NCBI RefSeq assembly: GCF_013618635.1
Contig: NZ_JABLSJ010000001.1
Location: 62,001 to 126,000 of the forward strand
Direction: 5' to 3'
Length of the DNA stretch: 64,000 nucleotides
Source: Thalassobacillus sp. CUG 92003
GTDB taxonomy: Bacteria; Bacillota; Bacilli; Bacillales; Halobacillaceae
Shown: positions 42,194-51,375 of the stretch, one piece after another
Layout: each line of letters starts with the position of its first letter
Numbering within the stretch: position 1 is the stretch's first letter
Translations under genes and position numbers: made by a program
The notes under the pieces: model-generated
What the model saw: the letters and a program-made list of their open reading frames with translations, nothing else
Databases searched by the model: none
What the model was told of the DNA's origin: nothing

Positions 42194-43852
42194 GTGAAAA
42201 GGTTGGGTATGATTTGGGTGGGAATCCTGTCAGTGCTTTGTTTGCTGGGGGCACCACATGTGTCGGCAGAGGATAATCAAACCGCGGGGAAACGGATGAT
42301 TATCGGTTTTGAAGATTCTGTGGATGAGGCATTGTTAGAGGATATGGATATCAAGCGTCATCATACATATGAAGAACTAAATGCGGTCTCAGTCACCCTA
42401 ACGAACAGTCAAGCGGATCAGCTGCGCTCTAACTCGAACGTTGCATGGGCTGAGAATGACCAAAAAGTACAAACGAGCAAGCAAAAAATCGGCTGGGGCT
42501 ATAACACCTTAGATGTCAGTCAATCAACGGAATGGGATTTAACGGGCGAAGGCACAGATATAGCCATCATCGATACAGGAATTGACGCGGACCACCCTGA
42601 TTTAAAGGTGGAAGGCGGCATCAACCTCGTCGAGAAAGGGGATTCCTGGGATGATGACAACGGTCATGGCACACATGTCGCAGGTGTGATTGGTGCGCAA
42701 CACAATAATATCGGCACGTTAGGCGTCGCTCCAAAAGCCAACCTTTATGCTGCCAAAGCGTTGGACGAAGAAGGAGACGGCTGGGAAGGCGAGATCATTG
42801 CCGCAGTTGATTGGGCGATCGAAGAAGAGATGGATATCATCAACCTTAGTCTCACATCCTGTCAATCATCGACAGGCATGAAGACGGTTCTTGATCGTGC
42901 AGAAGAAGAAGGCATTACAGTGGTCGCAGCATCGGGCAACGGCATATTGTGCGACGGTGAATACTTAGACGATGTCATGTATCCCGCCCGTTATTCCAAT
43001 GTCGCAAGCGTCGGAGCGGTGGATCGAGATCAAAGCCGCGCCGTATTTTCCTACGGAGGAGATTCGCTTGATTTCACAGCTCCGGGCACCCAAATATACA
43101 GCACGTATATTACAACCGAGGACCACCCTGACGGTTACAAATCGATGAACGGCACATCAATGGCTGCCCCTTACGTGAGCGGTGTATTCGCTTTGCTGAA
43201 ACAGGCTTATCCTCACGATAGTGCGAAGAAATTAGAAAATCGCATGATTAACCATACGATCGATTTAGGCGAAGATGGGAAGGACTTTGACTATGGCCAT
43301 GGACTCGTTCAGGCACCCAAGCATCCTTTCAGTGATATTAAACCTAAAGCGTGGTATTATCCGCATGTACGGGACTTGTATAACCAGGATATAGTAAACG
43401 GATTTGCAAATGGTACATACAAGCCCCTCGGTGACATAACCCGCGAACAGGTCGTCACCATGATCGGCCGCGCGCTTGGATTAGACGGAGAAAAGCGAGA
43501 CACGCCATTTCCAGATGTAGATGAGGATGCCTTCAGCTCCGGCTATATTACTTCAGCCGTTGAAGCAGGAATCATCGAAGGACACCCGGATGGCTCATTC
43601 GGTCCTAAACAAAAAATTAAACGGCAGGACGTTGCCGTCATCATACACCGTGCCTTCGATTTCAATCCTGATACGAAAAAGACGTTTTCTGATGTGAACA
43701 AAGGAAGGTATTATTATGACGCCGTGACTACCTTGGCTGGAGCTGGTGTCATTAATGGTTACCCTAGTGGATTATTTGAACCTAATCAGGATATTTTACG
43801 AGCTGAACTTTCCGGAGTATTAGCTAAGGGCTTAGCGAAATCAAATCAATAA
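42194..43852 (+). CDS. SLH-anchored subtilisin-like serine protease
   Basis: 552 residues. Signal peptide (ending HVSA), an I9-type propeptide (about 33-95, RMIIGFEDSVDE to VAWAEND) and an S8 domain with the full triad: Asp127 (IIDTGID), His158 (GHGTHVAG) and Ser322 (GTSMAAP). Three SLH domains close the protein (about 375-550; ITREQVVTMI, IKRQDVAVII, ILRAELSGVL). Secreted and held at the wall, it could process surface proteins or degrade external peptides. The anchor is C-terminal here but N-terminal in the two hydrolases. Acidic composition suits a salty outside. Confidence 0.94.
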   Translation: MKRLGMIWVGILSVLCLLGAPHVSAEDNQTAGKRMIIGFEDSVDEALLEDMDIKRHHTYEELNAVSVTLTNSQADQLRSNSNVAWAENDQKVQTSKQKIGWGYNTLDVSQSTEWDLTGEGTDIAIIDTGIDADHPDLKVEGGINLVEKGDSWDDDNGHGTHVAGVIGAQHNNIGTLGVAPKANLYAAKALDEEGDGWEGEIIAAVDWAIEEEMDIINLSLTSCQSSTGMKTVLDRAEEEGITVVAASGNGILCDGEYLDDVMYPARYSNVASVGAVDRDQSRAVFSYGGDSLDFTAPGTQIYSTYITTEDHPDGYKSMNGTSMAAPYVSGVFALLKQAYPHDSAKKLENRMINHTIDLGEDGKDFDYGHGLVQAPKHPFSDIKPKAWYYPHVRDLYNQDIVNGFANGTYKPLGDITREQVVTMIGRALGLDGEKRDTPFPDVDEDAFSSGYITSAVEAGIIEGHPDGSFGPKQKIKRQDVAVIIHRAFDFNPDTKKTFSDVNKGRYYYDAVTTLAGAGVINGYPSGLFEPNQDILRAELSGVLAKGLAKSNQ

Positions 43853-43856
43853 GATG

Positions 43857-43896
43857 AAAAAAACACCGTTCATTAAGCGATGAGCGGTGTTTTTTT
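43857..43896 (+). terminator. Terminator of the protease gene
   Basis: AAAAAACACCG pairs with CGGTGTTTTTTT around a loop containing a smaller TCA/TGA pairing. Confidence 0.88.
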
Positions 43897-44361
43897 ATGT
43901 CCCCTTGCATATGGAATAATTCTAGTAAAATCAGCATGTACATGTAAGTTTGAGGTCCTTTAGTCCTTTAAATAGCAATAAAACACAAATTAATTACAAA
44001 ATTAGGCATAAATTTAATCGGAATTAACTTAACAATATACTAATATTTTCCGATAAGTCATTTATGAGGGGAATATAAGGAGGGAATAATGGCGTAGGAA
44101 ATTTTTCTGTCAAAACCTGTTGAAATATTATTGTAATTCTGTATCATAGAAATGAAAGGAATTTTAATCCAACATACATATATTTATCCAATTTATTGGG
44201 TTTTAAGACTAGTAAAACAACATAGATACGCAACATCTATGTCATGTTCGGGTTGAATTGCTTATGGAATCTACTAATCTTGCTATTATAGCCAGGCTAT
44301 TTATTGAGTCGCTTAAATTTACAAGATTGGTTGAAATATCTATTAGGAGGAAATTAATTTT
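43897..44361 (+). other. Long A/T-rich leader of the S-layer gene
   Basis: 465 bp without a gene. S-layer genes often have multiple promoters and long stable leaders, and this region fits that pattern. The best promoter is at 44120-44147; a weaker candidate is TTGCAT...TAAAAT near 43904-43930. AGGAGG precedes the start by about ten bases. Confidence 0.45.
44120..44147 (+). promoter_or_regulatory. Main candidate promoter of the S-layer gene
   Basis: TTGAAA (44120-44125) and TATCAT (44142-44147) with 16 bp between. The leader would be ~205 nt. Confidence 0.5.
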
Positions 44362-47091
44362 ATGGGTTACCAACCGAAATCAAATCGCAAGTTTTACGCT
44401 TCTGCTTTAACAACAGCAATGGTGGCTTCAGCAGTAGCACCTGCAGTTGTTTCAGCGGATTCAAATTTCGATGATGTTCATCAAGACGATTACTATTATG
44501 AAGCAGTTAACTATCTAGCAAACGAAGGCGTACTAGAAGGACCTGGAGATGGAAGCTTCTATCCGAATGACAACATTGAGCGCAATGCGGCAGCGCAAAC
44601 GCTTATGAAAGCACAAGGACTAGATGCTGACGGTTCTGAGGACTTTCCTGATGTAGATCCTGACGATTGGTTCTATGAAGCTGTCGTATCTACATCTCCT
44701 GAAATCTTCGAAGGAGACGCGGACGGCGAATTCAAACCATTTGATAACCTTTCTCGTCAAGAAGCAGCTGCTATCCTAGTGCGTGCCTACGATTTAGAGG
44801 GCGGTGATGACCACCCATTCACAGACGTAGACACATGGGCGAACGACGTGATCGCAGTGGCTTACCACAACGGCATTATTAAAGGTGAAGGCAACAATCA
44901 GTTCGCTCCAAAAGACAACGTAACACGCGCTGAATTCGCGACTATGGTCTATCGCGCTGAGCTTGGCCCAGTTAAAGAAGTAAGCTCACTAGAAGATATT
45001 ACAGTGATGGAAGGCGGGGAAGTTACACTTCCTGAGACTGTCGAAGTAACGTACTCTAATGATCATACAGCTAATGTTCCTGTTGAATGGAATACAGTTG
45101 ATCTAGATACAGACACGGCAGGCACATACACGCTTGAAGGTTCTATCGAAGGCACTGATAAAACAGCCACAGTGGATGTTGTTGTTGAATCTGCTGTACC
45201 AGAGGTTGAAAGTGTAAGTGCGATTAACAATAATGACTTAACTGCTACTATCAGTGGTTCAGTGAACAGTGCGGATAAAGTTACAGTTAGCCTTGATGGA
45301 GAAAACCATGTTGAAGCGGATTTGGATGAAGAGGGTAACTTCACATTCACCACAGATAGCCTTGAGCCTGGCGACTATACTGCAACTGTAGTAGCTCACC
45401 AAGGGGAAGAGACAGTTGAAGAAACTGTTGACTTTACTGTTGGGCTAGAAGTTAACTCAGTCTCTGCTTCTACACTAGCAGTAGATGAAGATACTGATGA
45501 GCAGTTCCTAGGAGTGGGCATTAACGGGTCAAACAATAACATTGATGTGGAAACTTTAGTTGACTCTGGATACGAAGTAGAGTTTCAATCAACAAATACT
45601 GACGTATTGGAAGATGCCTCAACAGGTGAACTGGACGAAGCTGAACTAACAGCTGGTGAGTCCTTCGAATACAAAGTTGTATTAACAAAAGATGATGTAA
45701 CAGTTGAGTCGGATCTTACAGAAGTTAACATTGAAAGCTATGCTTCAAGCGTAACTAGTGTATCTGATTTTGATTTGTTATTTAATAATGATGTAGTGAA
45801 CGAAAGCGGAGTTATTTCAGTAACAGACTCAAGCGTCTCTTTAGATAACTTTGATGTTACTTACAAGAATGGTGATGAAGCAGAAATCAAGGGAGATAAC
45901 TCACAAGTAGACTTTTCTTCTTCTGACGAAAGTGTTGCTCTGATCGATGACAATGGTAACATTACTCCTGTTTCGTCTGGGGGAGTAACATTTACAATTG
46001 AAGCCGGTGACGTTGAAAAAACAGTAACCGTAACGGTTTCTGGTGAAGAGCGTACAGCCTCTTCTGCCGACCTCAGTAAAGAAATGATTGGACTAGTTAG
46101 CTCTGTTGAAGACACATTTGAATTAACAGTTAAAGACCAATTTGGCGACGCGGTTAAAGGGTTCGATGCCCAAATTGCTGACGTTCAAAACAAAGATGAA
46201 GAGGACATCCTTGCTGTAACAGATGCAGGTAACACGGATACAGAAGGTAAAACTACCGTAACGGTTAAAGCTGATGCAGCAAATGAGGGTACTGGTACGC
46301 TTGATGTGGAAAACGCTGATGGTGATGTGCTTGGAAGTATCGATGTAACAGTTGATGCCGATACAGAAGTCGCTGAGCGTAAACTAGAGTTAGATTCAGA
46401 TTCTGATGATAAAACACTAGACTTGAATCCACTAGACTCAGATAACGAAGTTTCTTTGGTACTTAATGAGTACAATGAATCTGGGCTCAAAATCGGGGGT
46501 TATGATTTCGCGGCTGGTGACTATACTTATGAGTCTTCTGATGATGATGTAATTACTGTAGGAGATAATGATGAAGCTAATGGTCTCCTAGATGTGACTG
46601 CAGTTTCAGAAGGTACTGCTAAAGTACTGGTTAAAGAGGGGTCTGTTGTACGACATGAAGTAGAAGTAAATGTAGAAGACACTACTCCTTCAGTTTCAAG
46701 TGCTTCTTTCCAAGAAGGAATTGAGATTACTTCTGCAGGCACTCTAAATCTTGAAGAAGACATTTTAGATAATGTGGGTCTTTCTGGAGAAGGTACAGTA
46801 GCTTATGAAGTATCTAGCGGGGATGTCGTAGCTTATATCGACGTTAACGAAGATGATGCCTATGTTGAAGCTGATGATGTTAATCTTGGTACAATTGATG
46901 TTCTATCCAACGACTTCGACACTGCACAATTTGCACCAAACGGTGACGATATTGAATTAGCTAAAGATTATGATAGTGCTACAATTACTGACTTTGCGGT
47001 AGATGATGAAGGTACAGTTGTAGTTAGACTTACTGCTGAAGGTGACACTAACGCTAAAGCGGTTAGATCTATCAATGTGGATGTTGAATAA
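44362..47091 (+). CDS. S-layer protein with SLH anchor and Ig-like domains
   Basis: 909 residues. The signal peptide ends at VVSA. Three SLH domains (about 33-200) follow; the first two have departed from the ITRAE consensus (IERNAAAQ, LSRQEAAA) while the third (VTRAEFATMV) is normal. The rest is a string of Ig-like beta domains (bacterial Ig-like, for example VEVTYSNDHTANVPVEWNTVDLDTDTAGTYTLEG). The chain is extremely rich in Asp and Glu and poor in Lys and Arg, with just a few Met and no Cys in the mature part, as expected of a halophile's surface layer. Binding would be to the CsaB-pyruvylated polymer. Confidence 0.9.
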   Translation: MGYQPKSNRKFYASALTTAMVASAVAPAVVSADSNFDDVHQDDYYYEAVNYLANEGVLEGPGDGSFYPNDNIERNAAAQTLMKAQGLDADGSEDFPDVDPDDWFYEAVVSTSPEIFEGDADGEFKPFDNLSRQEAAAILVRAYDLEGGDDHPFTDVDTWANDVIAVAYHNGIIKGEGNNQFAPKDNVTRAEFATMVYRAELGPVKEVSSLEDITVMEGGEVTLPETVEVTYSNDHTANVPVEWNTVDLDTDTAGTYTLEGSIEGTDKTATVDVVVESAVPEVESVSAINNNDLTATISGSVNSADKVTVSLDGENHVEADLDEEGNFTFTTDSLEPGDYTATVVAHQGEETVEETVDFTVGLEVNSVSASTLAVDEDTDEQFLGVGINGSNNNIDVETLVDSGYEVEFQSTNTDVLEDASTGELDEAELTAGESFEYKVVLTKDDVTVESDLTEVNIESYASSVTSVSDFDLLFNNDVVNESGVISVTDSSVSLDNFDVTYKNGDEAEIKGDNSQVDFSSSDESVALIDDNGNITPVSSGGVTFTIEAGDVEKTVTVTVSGEERTASSADLSKEMIGLVSSVEDTFELTVKDQFGDAVKGFDAQIADVQNKDEEDILAVTDAGNTDTEGKTTVTVKADAANEGTGTLDVENADGDVLGSIDVTVDADTEVAERKLELDSDSDDKTLDLNPLDSDNEVSLVLNEYNESGLKIGGYDFAAGDYTYESSDDDVITVGDNDEANGLLDVTAVSEGTAKVLVKEGSVVRHEVEVNVEDTTPSVSSASFQEGIEITSAGTLNLEEDILDNVGLSGEGTVAYEVSSGDVVAYIDVNEDDAYVEADDVNLGTIDVLSNDFDTAQFAPNGDDIELAKDYDSATITDFAVDDEGTVVVRLTAEGDTNAKAVRSINVDVE

Positions 47092-47158
47092 TTATTGGTT
47101 TAATTGAACTTCGGGCCCCCCACACTACGTTAGTGAGGTTAAGGACCTGAGTTTAAAA

Positions 47159-47207
47159 GGAAGTCTCGTATGAGGGGAAACTCTTGTACGTGGCTTCTTT
47201 TTTATTT
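47159..47207 (+). terminator. Terminator of the S-layer gene
   Basis: GGAAGTC and the GGCTTC arm form an imperfect stem with an inner TGAG/CTC pairing, followed by TTTTTTATTT. Confidence 0.65.
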
Positions 47208-47562
47208 AAATTACCGAAGTGGATAGAATTTAGTCATTCAACGCAAGAGTGACTATCTAAACTTTGAACAAAAATCCTCTCAGCATCAAAAATTAAATAG
47301 GACTAAACATAAGGTTCGTATCTATCGACGTTAGTCTGATTTTGTAGGTTGATAGCGAAACAAAGAAAAACATGGAAATTGTTATAGAACTGCCCTTCTT
47401 AACGTACCATTCACTCTTTCTACATAAAGTTTTGACAAGGTAAACGTTAAGAAAGAATGAATGTCGAAGGACTGTAGAAAATTCTGAACCTCTTTGGATT
47501 TTAAGACCTTCAACTTGTCTTGAACAGATATGTCCTCAAACCGATTCGCTCTACTTCTTTGT
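47208..47562. other. Non-coding region before the integrase remnant
   Basis: About 350 bp with stops in every frame and no recognisable element. It may be decayed DNA of the same mobile element as the remnant that follows. Confidence 0.3.
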
Positions 47563-47889
47563 TTTGAAAAAGACGGGAAGTGTAGGTAATCAGTATTTAA
47601 TAGAGAGTTGAAAGTAGCTGCAGAAAAAGCAGTGATCGAGAAACATGTGACCAGTCACATTCCTCGCCACTCTTTCGCAAGCTACTTAGTGAAACAAGAT
47701 ACGCACATTGCTGTAATTTAACAATTGCTTGAACATGCGAGTGTAAAAACAACATCTGTTTATATGCACGTTCTGCAAGATGATTTGAAAGATGCCATTA
47801 ATCAACTGAATTACAAGGGAGGTTCAACCATGCCAGAATCATCCTTCTATAATGATGAGATACAAAAAATTTTTTCCAATAATTATTAG
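47563..47889 (+). pseudogene. Remnant of a tyrosine recombinase (integrase) C-terminus
   Basis: One frame reads FEKDGKCR, a stop (47587), then VAAEKAVIEKHVTSHIPRHSFASYLVKQDTHIAVI, a stop (TAA at 47719), then QLLEHASVKTTSVYMHV. HIPRHSFASYL is the HxxR box and LEHASVKTTSVYMHV carries the final His and the nucleophile Tyr of phage-type integrases. Two stops and no N-terminal catalytic part make it a clear pseudogene. The second stop looks like CAA to TAA. It marks past mobile DNA at this junction. Confidence 0.8.
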
Positions 47890-48069
47890 AATCTTCTGTT
47901 AAAATATTTATAAAGAAATTATAGATGGGGTGGTAATATCGCATGGTCTGAATGATGGTATGTATTTGGCTTTAATATTTAGTGAATAATTAATAATAGG
48001 AAAGGATGAAAAGAGTTCAATATCTTTAAATATCAAGGGCAAGAAGAAGATCATTATACTCATGTACTT

Positions 48070-48867
48070 ATGTCTATTTTAGATTTGCACAAAGACGAGA
48101 TTCTTGAAGATTTTCTAAAAGCTTTGTTACCAAAACAAAGTAAGTACTTAGTCTTTGACAACCTGCTAGTTAAAACAAGGAAAAGAGGATGTCCCCAAGG
48201 CAACAAAGAGTATCAATTTGTAATTGGAATTGCGCCATATAAACGTGGAATAATGGAAAAAAGCTCTTATGAAGATAACAGGGGTTCTATACCAGATGCG
48301 TGGGTATGTGGCAGAAATTTCAACTTATTGTTTGAATTTAAAATCAGAGGTACACTCGACGAAGCACAAATTGCAGCACACAAAAAGATCTTTAATAATG
48401 AGTGCAATATTATACGTTTACAGTGGTCTCAAGTGGTAAGGGCGCTGGATAAACTGAAAACTGATAATCAATTGATTACCTTTTTAATAGAGGAGTATTT
48501 AAAGGTAACAGTAAATTTTAAGTCAAAACGCAATGCTTCTGGTATGCCTAAAGAAATTATTAGCGCGCGAAAAAAAGAAAAGGAGATGCATTTTATTATC
48601 ACAGGAAGCAGAAAGGTAAAACCTTACACAGTTCATAGAGTAATTGAAAGTAATAAAGTCATAGTAAATGACAACCTTGGAGGAATACAAGAAGCTCGAA
48701 GATGGATTGCAGAATATGTGCTACAAAATAAAAACAGTTTGCCCCTTACCTATGAAGGAATGAAAACGGTTGTTACTGATTACTGTGTAGTACCGGGAAG
48801 CGCAGAAAAAAATAATGCATGGAATCAATGGAGATTAGGAGCGTATATTCGAGAAGATAATAATTGA
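48070..48867 (+). CDS. PD-(D/E)XK nuclease-like protein with a damaged start
   Basis: 265 residues as listed, but there is no RBS at this ATG. The frame continues upstream as FNIFKYQGQEEDHYTHVL, and GGAAAGG-ATGAAAAGAG at 48000-48015 would join it as MKEFNIFKYQ if one A of AAAA (48009-48012) were absent. So the original start is probably broken by a one-base insertion. The motif IPDAWV (Asp76) followed by LLFEFKI (Glu89, Lys91) is a PD-(D/E)XK active-site pattern, and the lost start carries EEDHYTHVL, like the E-x-x-T-x-x-L beginning of defence-associated nucleases. A/T-rich against its neighbours, next to an integrase remnant: likely acquired. Confidence 0.55.
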   Translation: MSILDLHKDEILEDFLKALLPKQSKYLVFDNLLVKTRKRGCPQGNKEYQFVIGIAPYKRGIMEKSSYEDNRGSIPDAWVCGRNFNLLFEFKIRGTLDEAQIAAHKKIFNNECNIIRLQWSQVVRALDKLKTDNQLITFLIEEYLKVTVNFKSKRNASGMPKEIISARKKEKEMHFIITGSRKVKPYTVHRVIESNKVIVNDNLGGIQEARRWIAEYVLQNKNSLPLTYEGMKTVVTDYCVVPGSAEKNNAWNQWRLGAYIREDNN

Positions 48868-48890
48868 TAATACAACATCGTTGACAATAG

Positions 48891-49001
48891 ACTCACGAAA
48901 TAGAACGGAAGGACTTAATTAGAGATAACGACCGGTTTTATGACTTCAGATATAATACCGGCGATTATCGTGTCATACTATATACGCTGAAAAGAATGTA
49001 A
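48891..49001 (+). pseudogene. Fragment resembling the end of a RelE/HigB-type toxin
   Basis: A 36-codon frame without a start reads KDLIRDNDRFYDFRYNTGDYRVILYTLKRM. The pattern YDFRYNTGDYRVILY resembles the central strands of RelE/ParE/Gp49-like toxins. Short and headless, so only tentative. No antitoxin partner is seen. Confidence 0.3.
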
Positions 49002-49074
49002 AACATAATGCTTTAAAAGACGCATTGTATACCTTATATAACTTTCAAAATAAAAATCAAAGAATAAAACCGAT

Positions 49075-49103
49075 GCTTAGCCAACGGATGGCTAAGCCTT
49101 TTT
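49075..49103 (+). terminator. Terminator closing the mobile-debris region
   Basis: GCTTAGCC pairs with GGCTAAGC around a 7-nt loop, followed by CTTTTT. Confidence 0.8.
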
Positions 49104-49226
49104 AATATTCTAATATTTTTTTAAACATTAATAGTAGATAAATTTTGCAATGTGAGAAAAGATCACTCATTTTATTTCCTATGCAATTATCTAACTGATT
49201 TAGTGTGCTGGAAATACTTCCATTGC

Positions 49227-49898
49227 TCATTGAACTTCTTCAGTCCCAGAATACTGTCGATCAATATCCACAATATGTTTAAAGACTTGATCCCGGCCGT
49301 GATAGATGTGTTCATGCATCGCTACACGCGCACGTTCCAAGTCCTGCTCCTCAATAGCTTTGAGTATCGTCTTATGAACCTCGAGAGAATGCCGCAGTTG
49401 TTCTTCATCAAACCAATAAAACGAGCGGAAAATTAAAGGCACTACAACCACTTTAGAGATATGGGAATGAACGTGTTGGTTTTGTGATGCTCTTATGACA
49501 GCATCGTGGAAACGGTGGTTTAAATCGAGTATTTCTTCGATGGTTGTCTTCCCTGTATCGAAATAATCAACGATGGCGGCTTCATACTTATCGTTGGATA
49601 CGTTCATCTCCTGCAAGTCAAATTCCGTTCGATTCATGGCTGCTTGAGCAGCAGCGTACCCTTCCAAAAGTGTGCGCAGATCGTATATTTCGTGAATGTC
49701 CTTTTTGGTAAAGTGGCGGACACGAACGCCTCGTTTCATTGAAACGATGAGACCTTCAGCTTCCAACTGTTTCAAGGCTTCCCTTATCGGGGTTCTGCTG
49801 ATCTGGAGTTTGTTTGCTAAGTATTCTTCGGTAAGGCGCATTTTGGGAGCGAACTCACCATGTAAGATGGCATGTTTGATATATTTATAGGCACTCAT
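49227..49898 (-). CDS. GntR-family (FCD type) regulator of the CoA-transferase operon
   Basis: 223 residues from the ATG at 49898, with AGAGGTGA upstream; the longer ORF start at 49973 overlaps the operator. The winged helix (residues 3-70) has RLTEEYLANKLQISRTPIREALKQLEAEGLI. The FCD domain follows with LDLNHRFHDAVIRASQNQHVHSHI and AMHEHIYHGRDQVFKHI supplying metal-site histidines. It is divergent from the catabolic operon. Two identical TTTGTATACAAA palindromes between them are its likely operators. Distinct from the regulator at 23 kb but with a closely related operator core. Confidence 0.9.
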   Translation of the reverse strand: MSAYKYIKHAILHGEFAPKMRLTEEYLANKLQISRTPIREALKQLEAEGLIVSMKRGVRVRHFTKKDIHEIYDLRTLLEGYAAAQAAMNRTEFDLQEMNVSNDKYEAAIVDYFDTGKTTIEEILDLNHRFHDAVIRASQNQHVHSHISKVVVVPLIFRSFYWFDEEQLRHSLEVHKTILKAIEEQDLERARVAMHEHIYHGRDQVFKHIVDIDRQYSGTEEVQ

Positions 49899-49953
49899 GT
49901 TTTCACCTCTTTTACTCATTTTATATAAACATAGGGTAAACATCAAATGGTTG

Positions 49954-49965
49954 TTTGTATACAAA
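49954..49965. promoter_or_regulatory. GntR operator 1
   Basis: Perfect palindrome TTTGTATACAAA, 55-67 bp upstream of the gntR start. On the minus strand a plausible gntR promoter (TTGATG, 17 bp, TAAAAT) lies directly downstream of it. Confidence 0.65.
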
Positions 49966-50008
49966 ACAGGCATAAATTAAAGTTAAATCGGATTTTTTGG
50001 ATAAGTTA

Positions 50009-50037
50009 TTGAGTTTTTGTATACAAACTGTTATATT
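50009..50037 (+). promoter_or_regulatory. Catabolic operon promoter with GntR operator 2
   Basis: TTGAGT (50009-50014) and TATATT (50032-50037) are 17 bp apart. The palindrome TTTGTATACAAA (50016-50027) lies inside the spacer, the same design as in the tartrate module. Confidence 0.7.
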
Positions 50038-50161
50038 AGACACAAGATTTTGAAAGCTTTACCTACATACAGAAGAAGGAAACATCTTTTTTTAACCTCA
50101 ATAAAGAAAGCGCTATCATGGTGATTCGCTTATAACTGGAACACGGAGAAGGAGTGTTAAC

Positions 50162-51358
50162 ATGAGTCAAAGTTTAGAAGGGGTCAAAGTTTTAGAATTA
50201 GGGAGTCTCATTGCCGGTCCGTTTGCGGGCAGGTTGATGGCGGAATTTGGCGCAGATGTCATCAAAGTGGAGCCGCCGGAGAAAGGGGACCCGCTTCGTG
50301 ATTGGCGCCATGTCTATGAAGGGACCTCCTTGTGGTGGAGGCTGCAGTCCAGGAATAAGAAGTCAATCACCGTCAATTTGAAAAGTGAAGAAGGTCAGGA
50401 GATTATCAAATCGCTGGTCAAAGAGTGTGATGTGCTGATTGAAAATTTCCGGCCCGGGACGTTGGAGAAATGGAATCTTGGGTATGAGGAGCTGTCAGCG
50501 ATTAATCCCGGGCTTGTCATGGTCCGAGTTTCCGGTTACGGTCAGACGGGCCCTTACCGGGACAAGCCCGGGTTCGGCAGTGTTGGAGAATCGATTGGCG
50601 GGCTTCGTAATCTTACGGGTCATCCTGATCTGCCTCCTACACGCGTGGGCGTCAGTTTGGGTGATTCCTTGGCTGCTATGTATTCGGTCATCGGAGCGAT
50701 GATGGCGCTTTACCATCGCGATACCAAAGGAACTGGGAAAGGTCAGGTTGTTGATGTTGCGCTATATGAGGCGGTTTTCAGTCTGCTGGAGGGGGCGCTT
50801 CCTGAATTCGATAAGATGGGGGCGATTCGTGAGAGAACGGGTTCCTCCTTGCCGGGCATCGCGCCGTCGAATACGTATCAATGTAAAGATGGGAAGTATA
50901 TTGTGATCGGCGGCAATGGAGATGCCATTTTCAAACGATTGGCCGAAGCAATTGGGCGCCCTGACTTAGGGGAGGACGAACGTTTCCAAAGCAACAGCGG
51001 TCGTGCTGCTCATGCCGATTACCTTGATGAAGCGATTGAATCGTGGACGAAGACGGTTGATTTTGAAACCGCTTTAAATGTTTTGGATGAAGCAAAAGTT
51101 CCGGCCGGACCGATTTACAGCATTGAAGACATCGTTAGAGATCCTCATTACTTAAGCAGAGAAATGATTCAGCAGTTCCAATTGAATGAGGAAGAATCGC
51201 TCAGAATACCGGGAATTGTGCCGAAGATGAGTGAAACGCCTGGCGAGACGAAGTGGCTTGGGCCCGAACTGGGCGAGCACACGGATGAGGTGATGAAAAA
51301 GTTGCTGACTTACGATGATGAGGAAATTCAAAACATGCGAGACCAGGGCATTATTTAA
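50162..51358 (+). CDS. CaiB/BaiF family CoA-transferase
   Basis: 398 residues, class III CoA-transferase. LEGVKVLELGSLIAGPFAGRLMAEFGADVIKVEPPEKGDPLRDW is the family start. LKSEEGQEIIKSLVKECDVLIENFRPGTLEKWNLGYE follows, and the catalytic Asp lies in RVGVSLGDSLAAMYSVIGAMMALYHRD (Asp near 170). Members move CoA between acids such as succinate and hydroxymethylglutarate, citramalate or itaconate. Coupled with the lyase 17 bases downstream, it would activate a branched C5/C6 dicarboxylic acid. Confidence 0.92.
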   Translation: MSQSLEGVKVLELGSLIAGPFAGRLMAEFGADVIKVEPPEKGDPLRDWRHVYEGTSLWWRLQSRNKKSITVNLKSEEGQEIIKSLVKECDVLIENFRPGTLEKWNLGYEELSAINPGLVMVRVSGYGQTGPYRDKPGFGSVGESIGGLRNLTGHPDLPPTRVGVSLGDSLAAMYSVIGAMMALYHRDTKGTGKGQVVDVALYEAVFSLLEGALPEFDKMGAIRERTGSSLPGIAPSNTYQCKDGKYIVIGGNGDAIFKRLAEAIGRPDLGEDERFQSNSGRAAHADYLDEAIESWTKTVDFETALNVLDEAKVPAGPIYSIEDIVRDPHYLSREMIQQFQLNEEESLRIPGIVPKMSETPGETKWLGPELGEHTDEVMKKLLTYDDEEIQNMRDQGII

Positions 51359-51375
51359 CGAGGAGGTGAGGTAAC

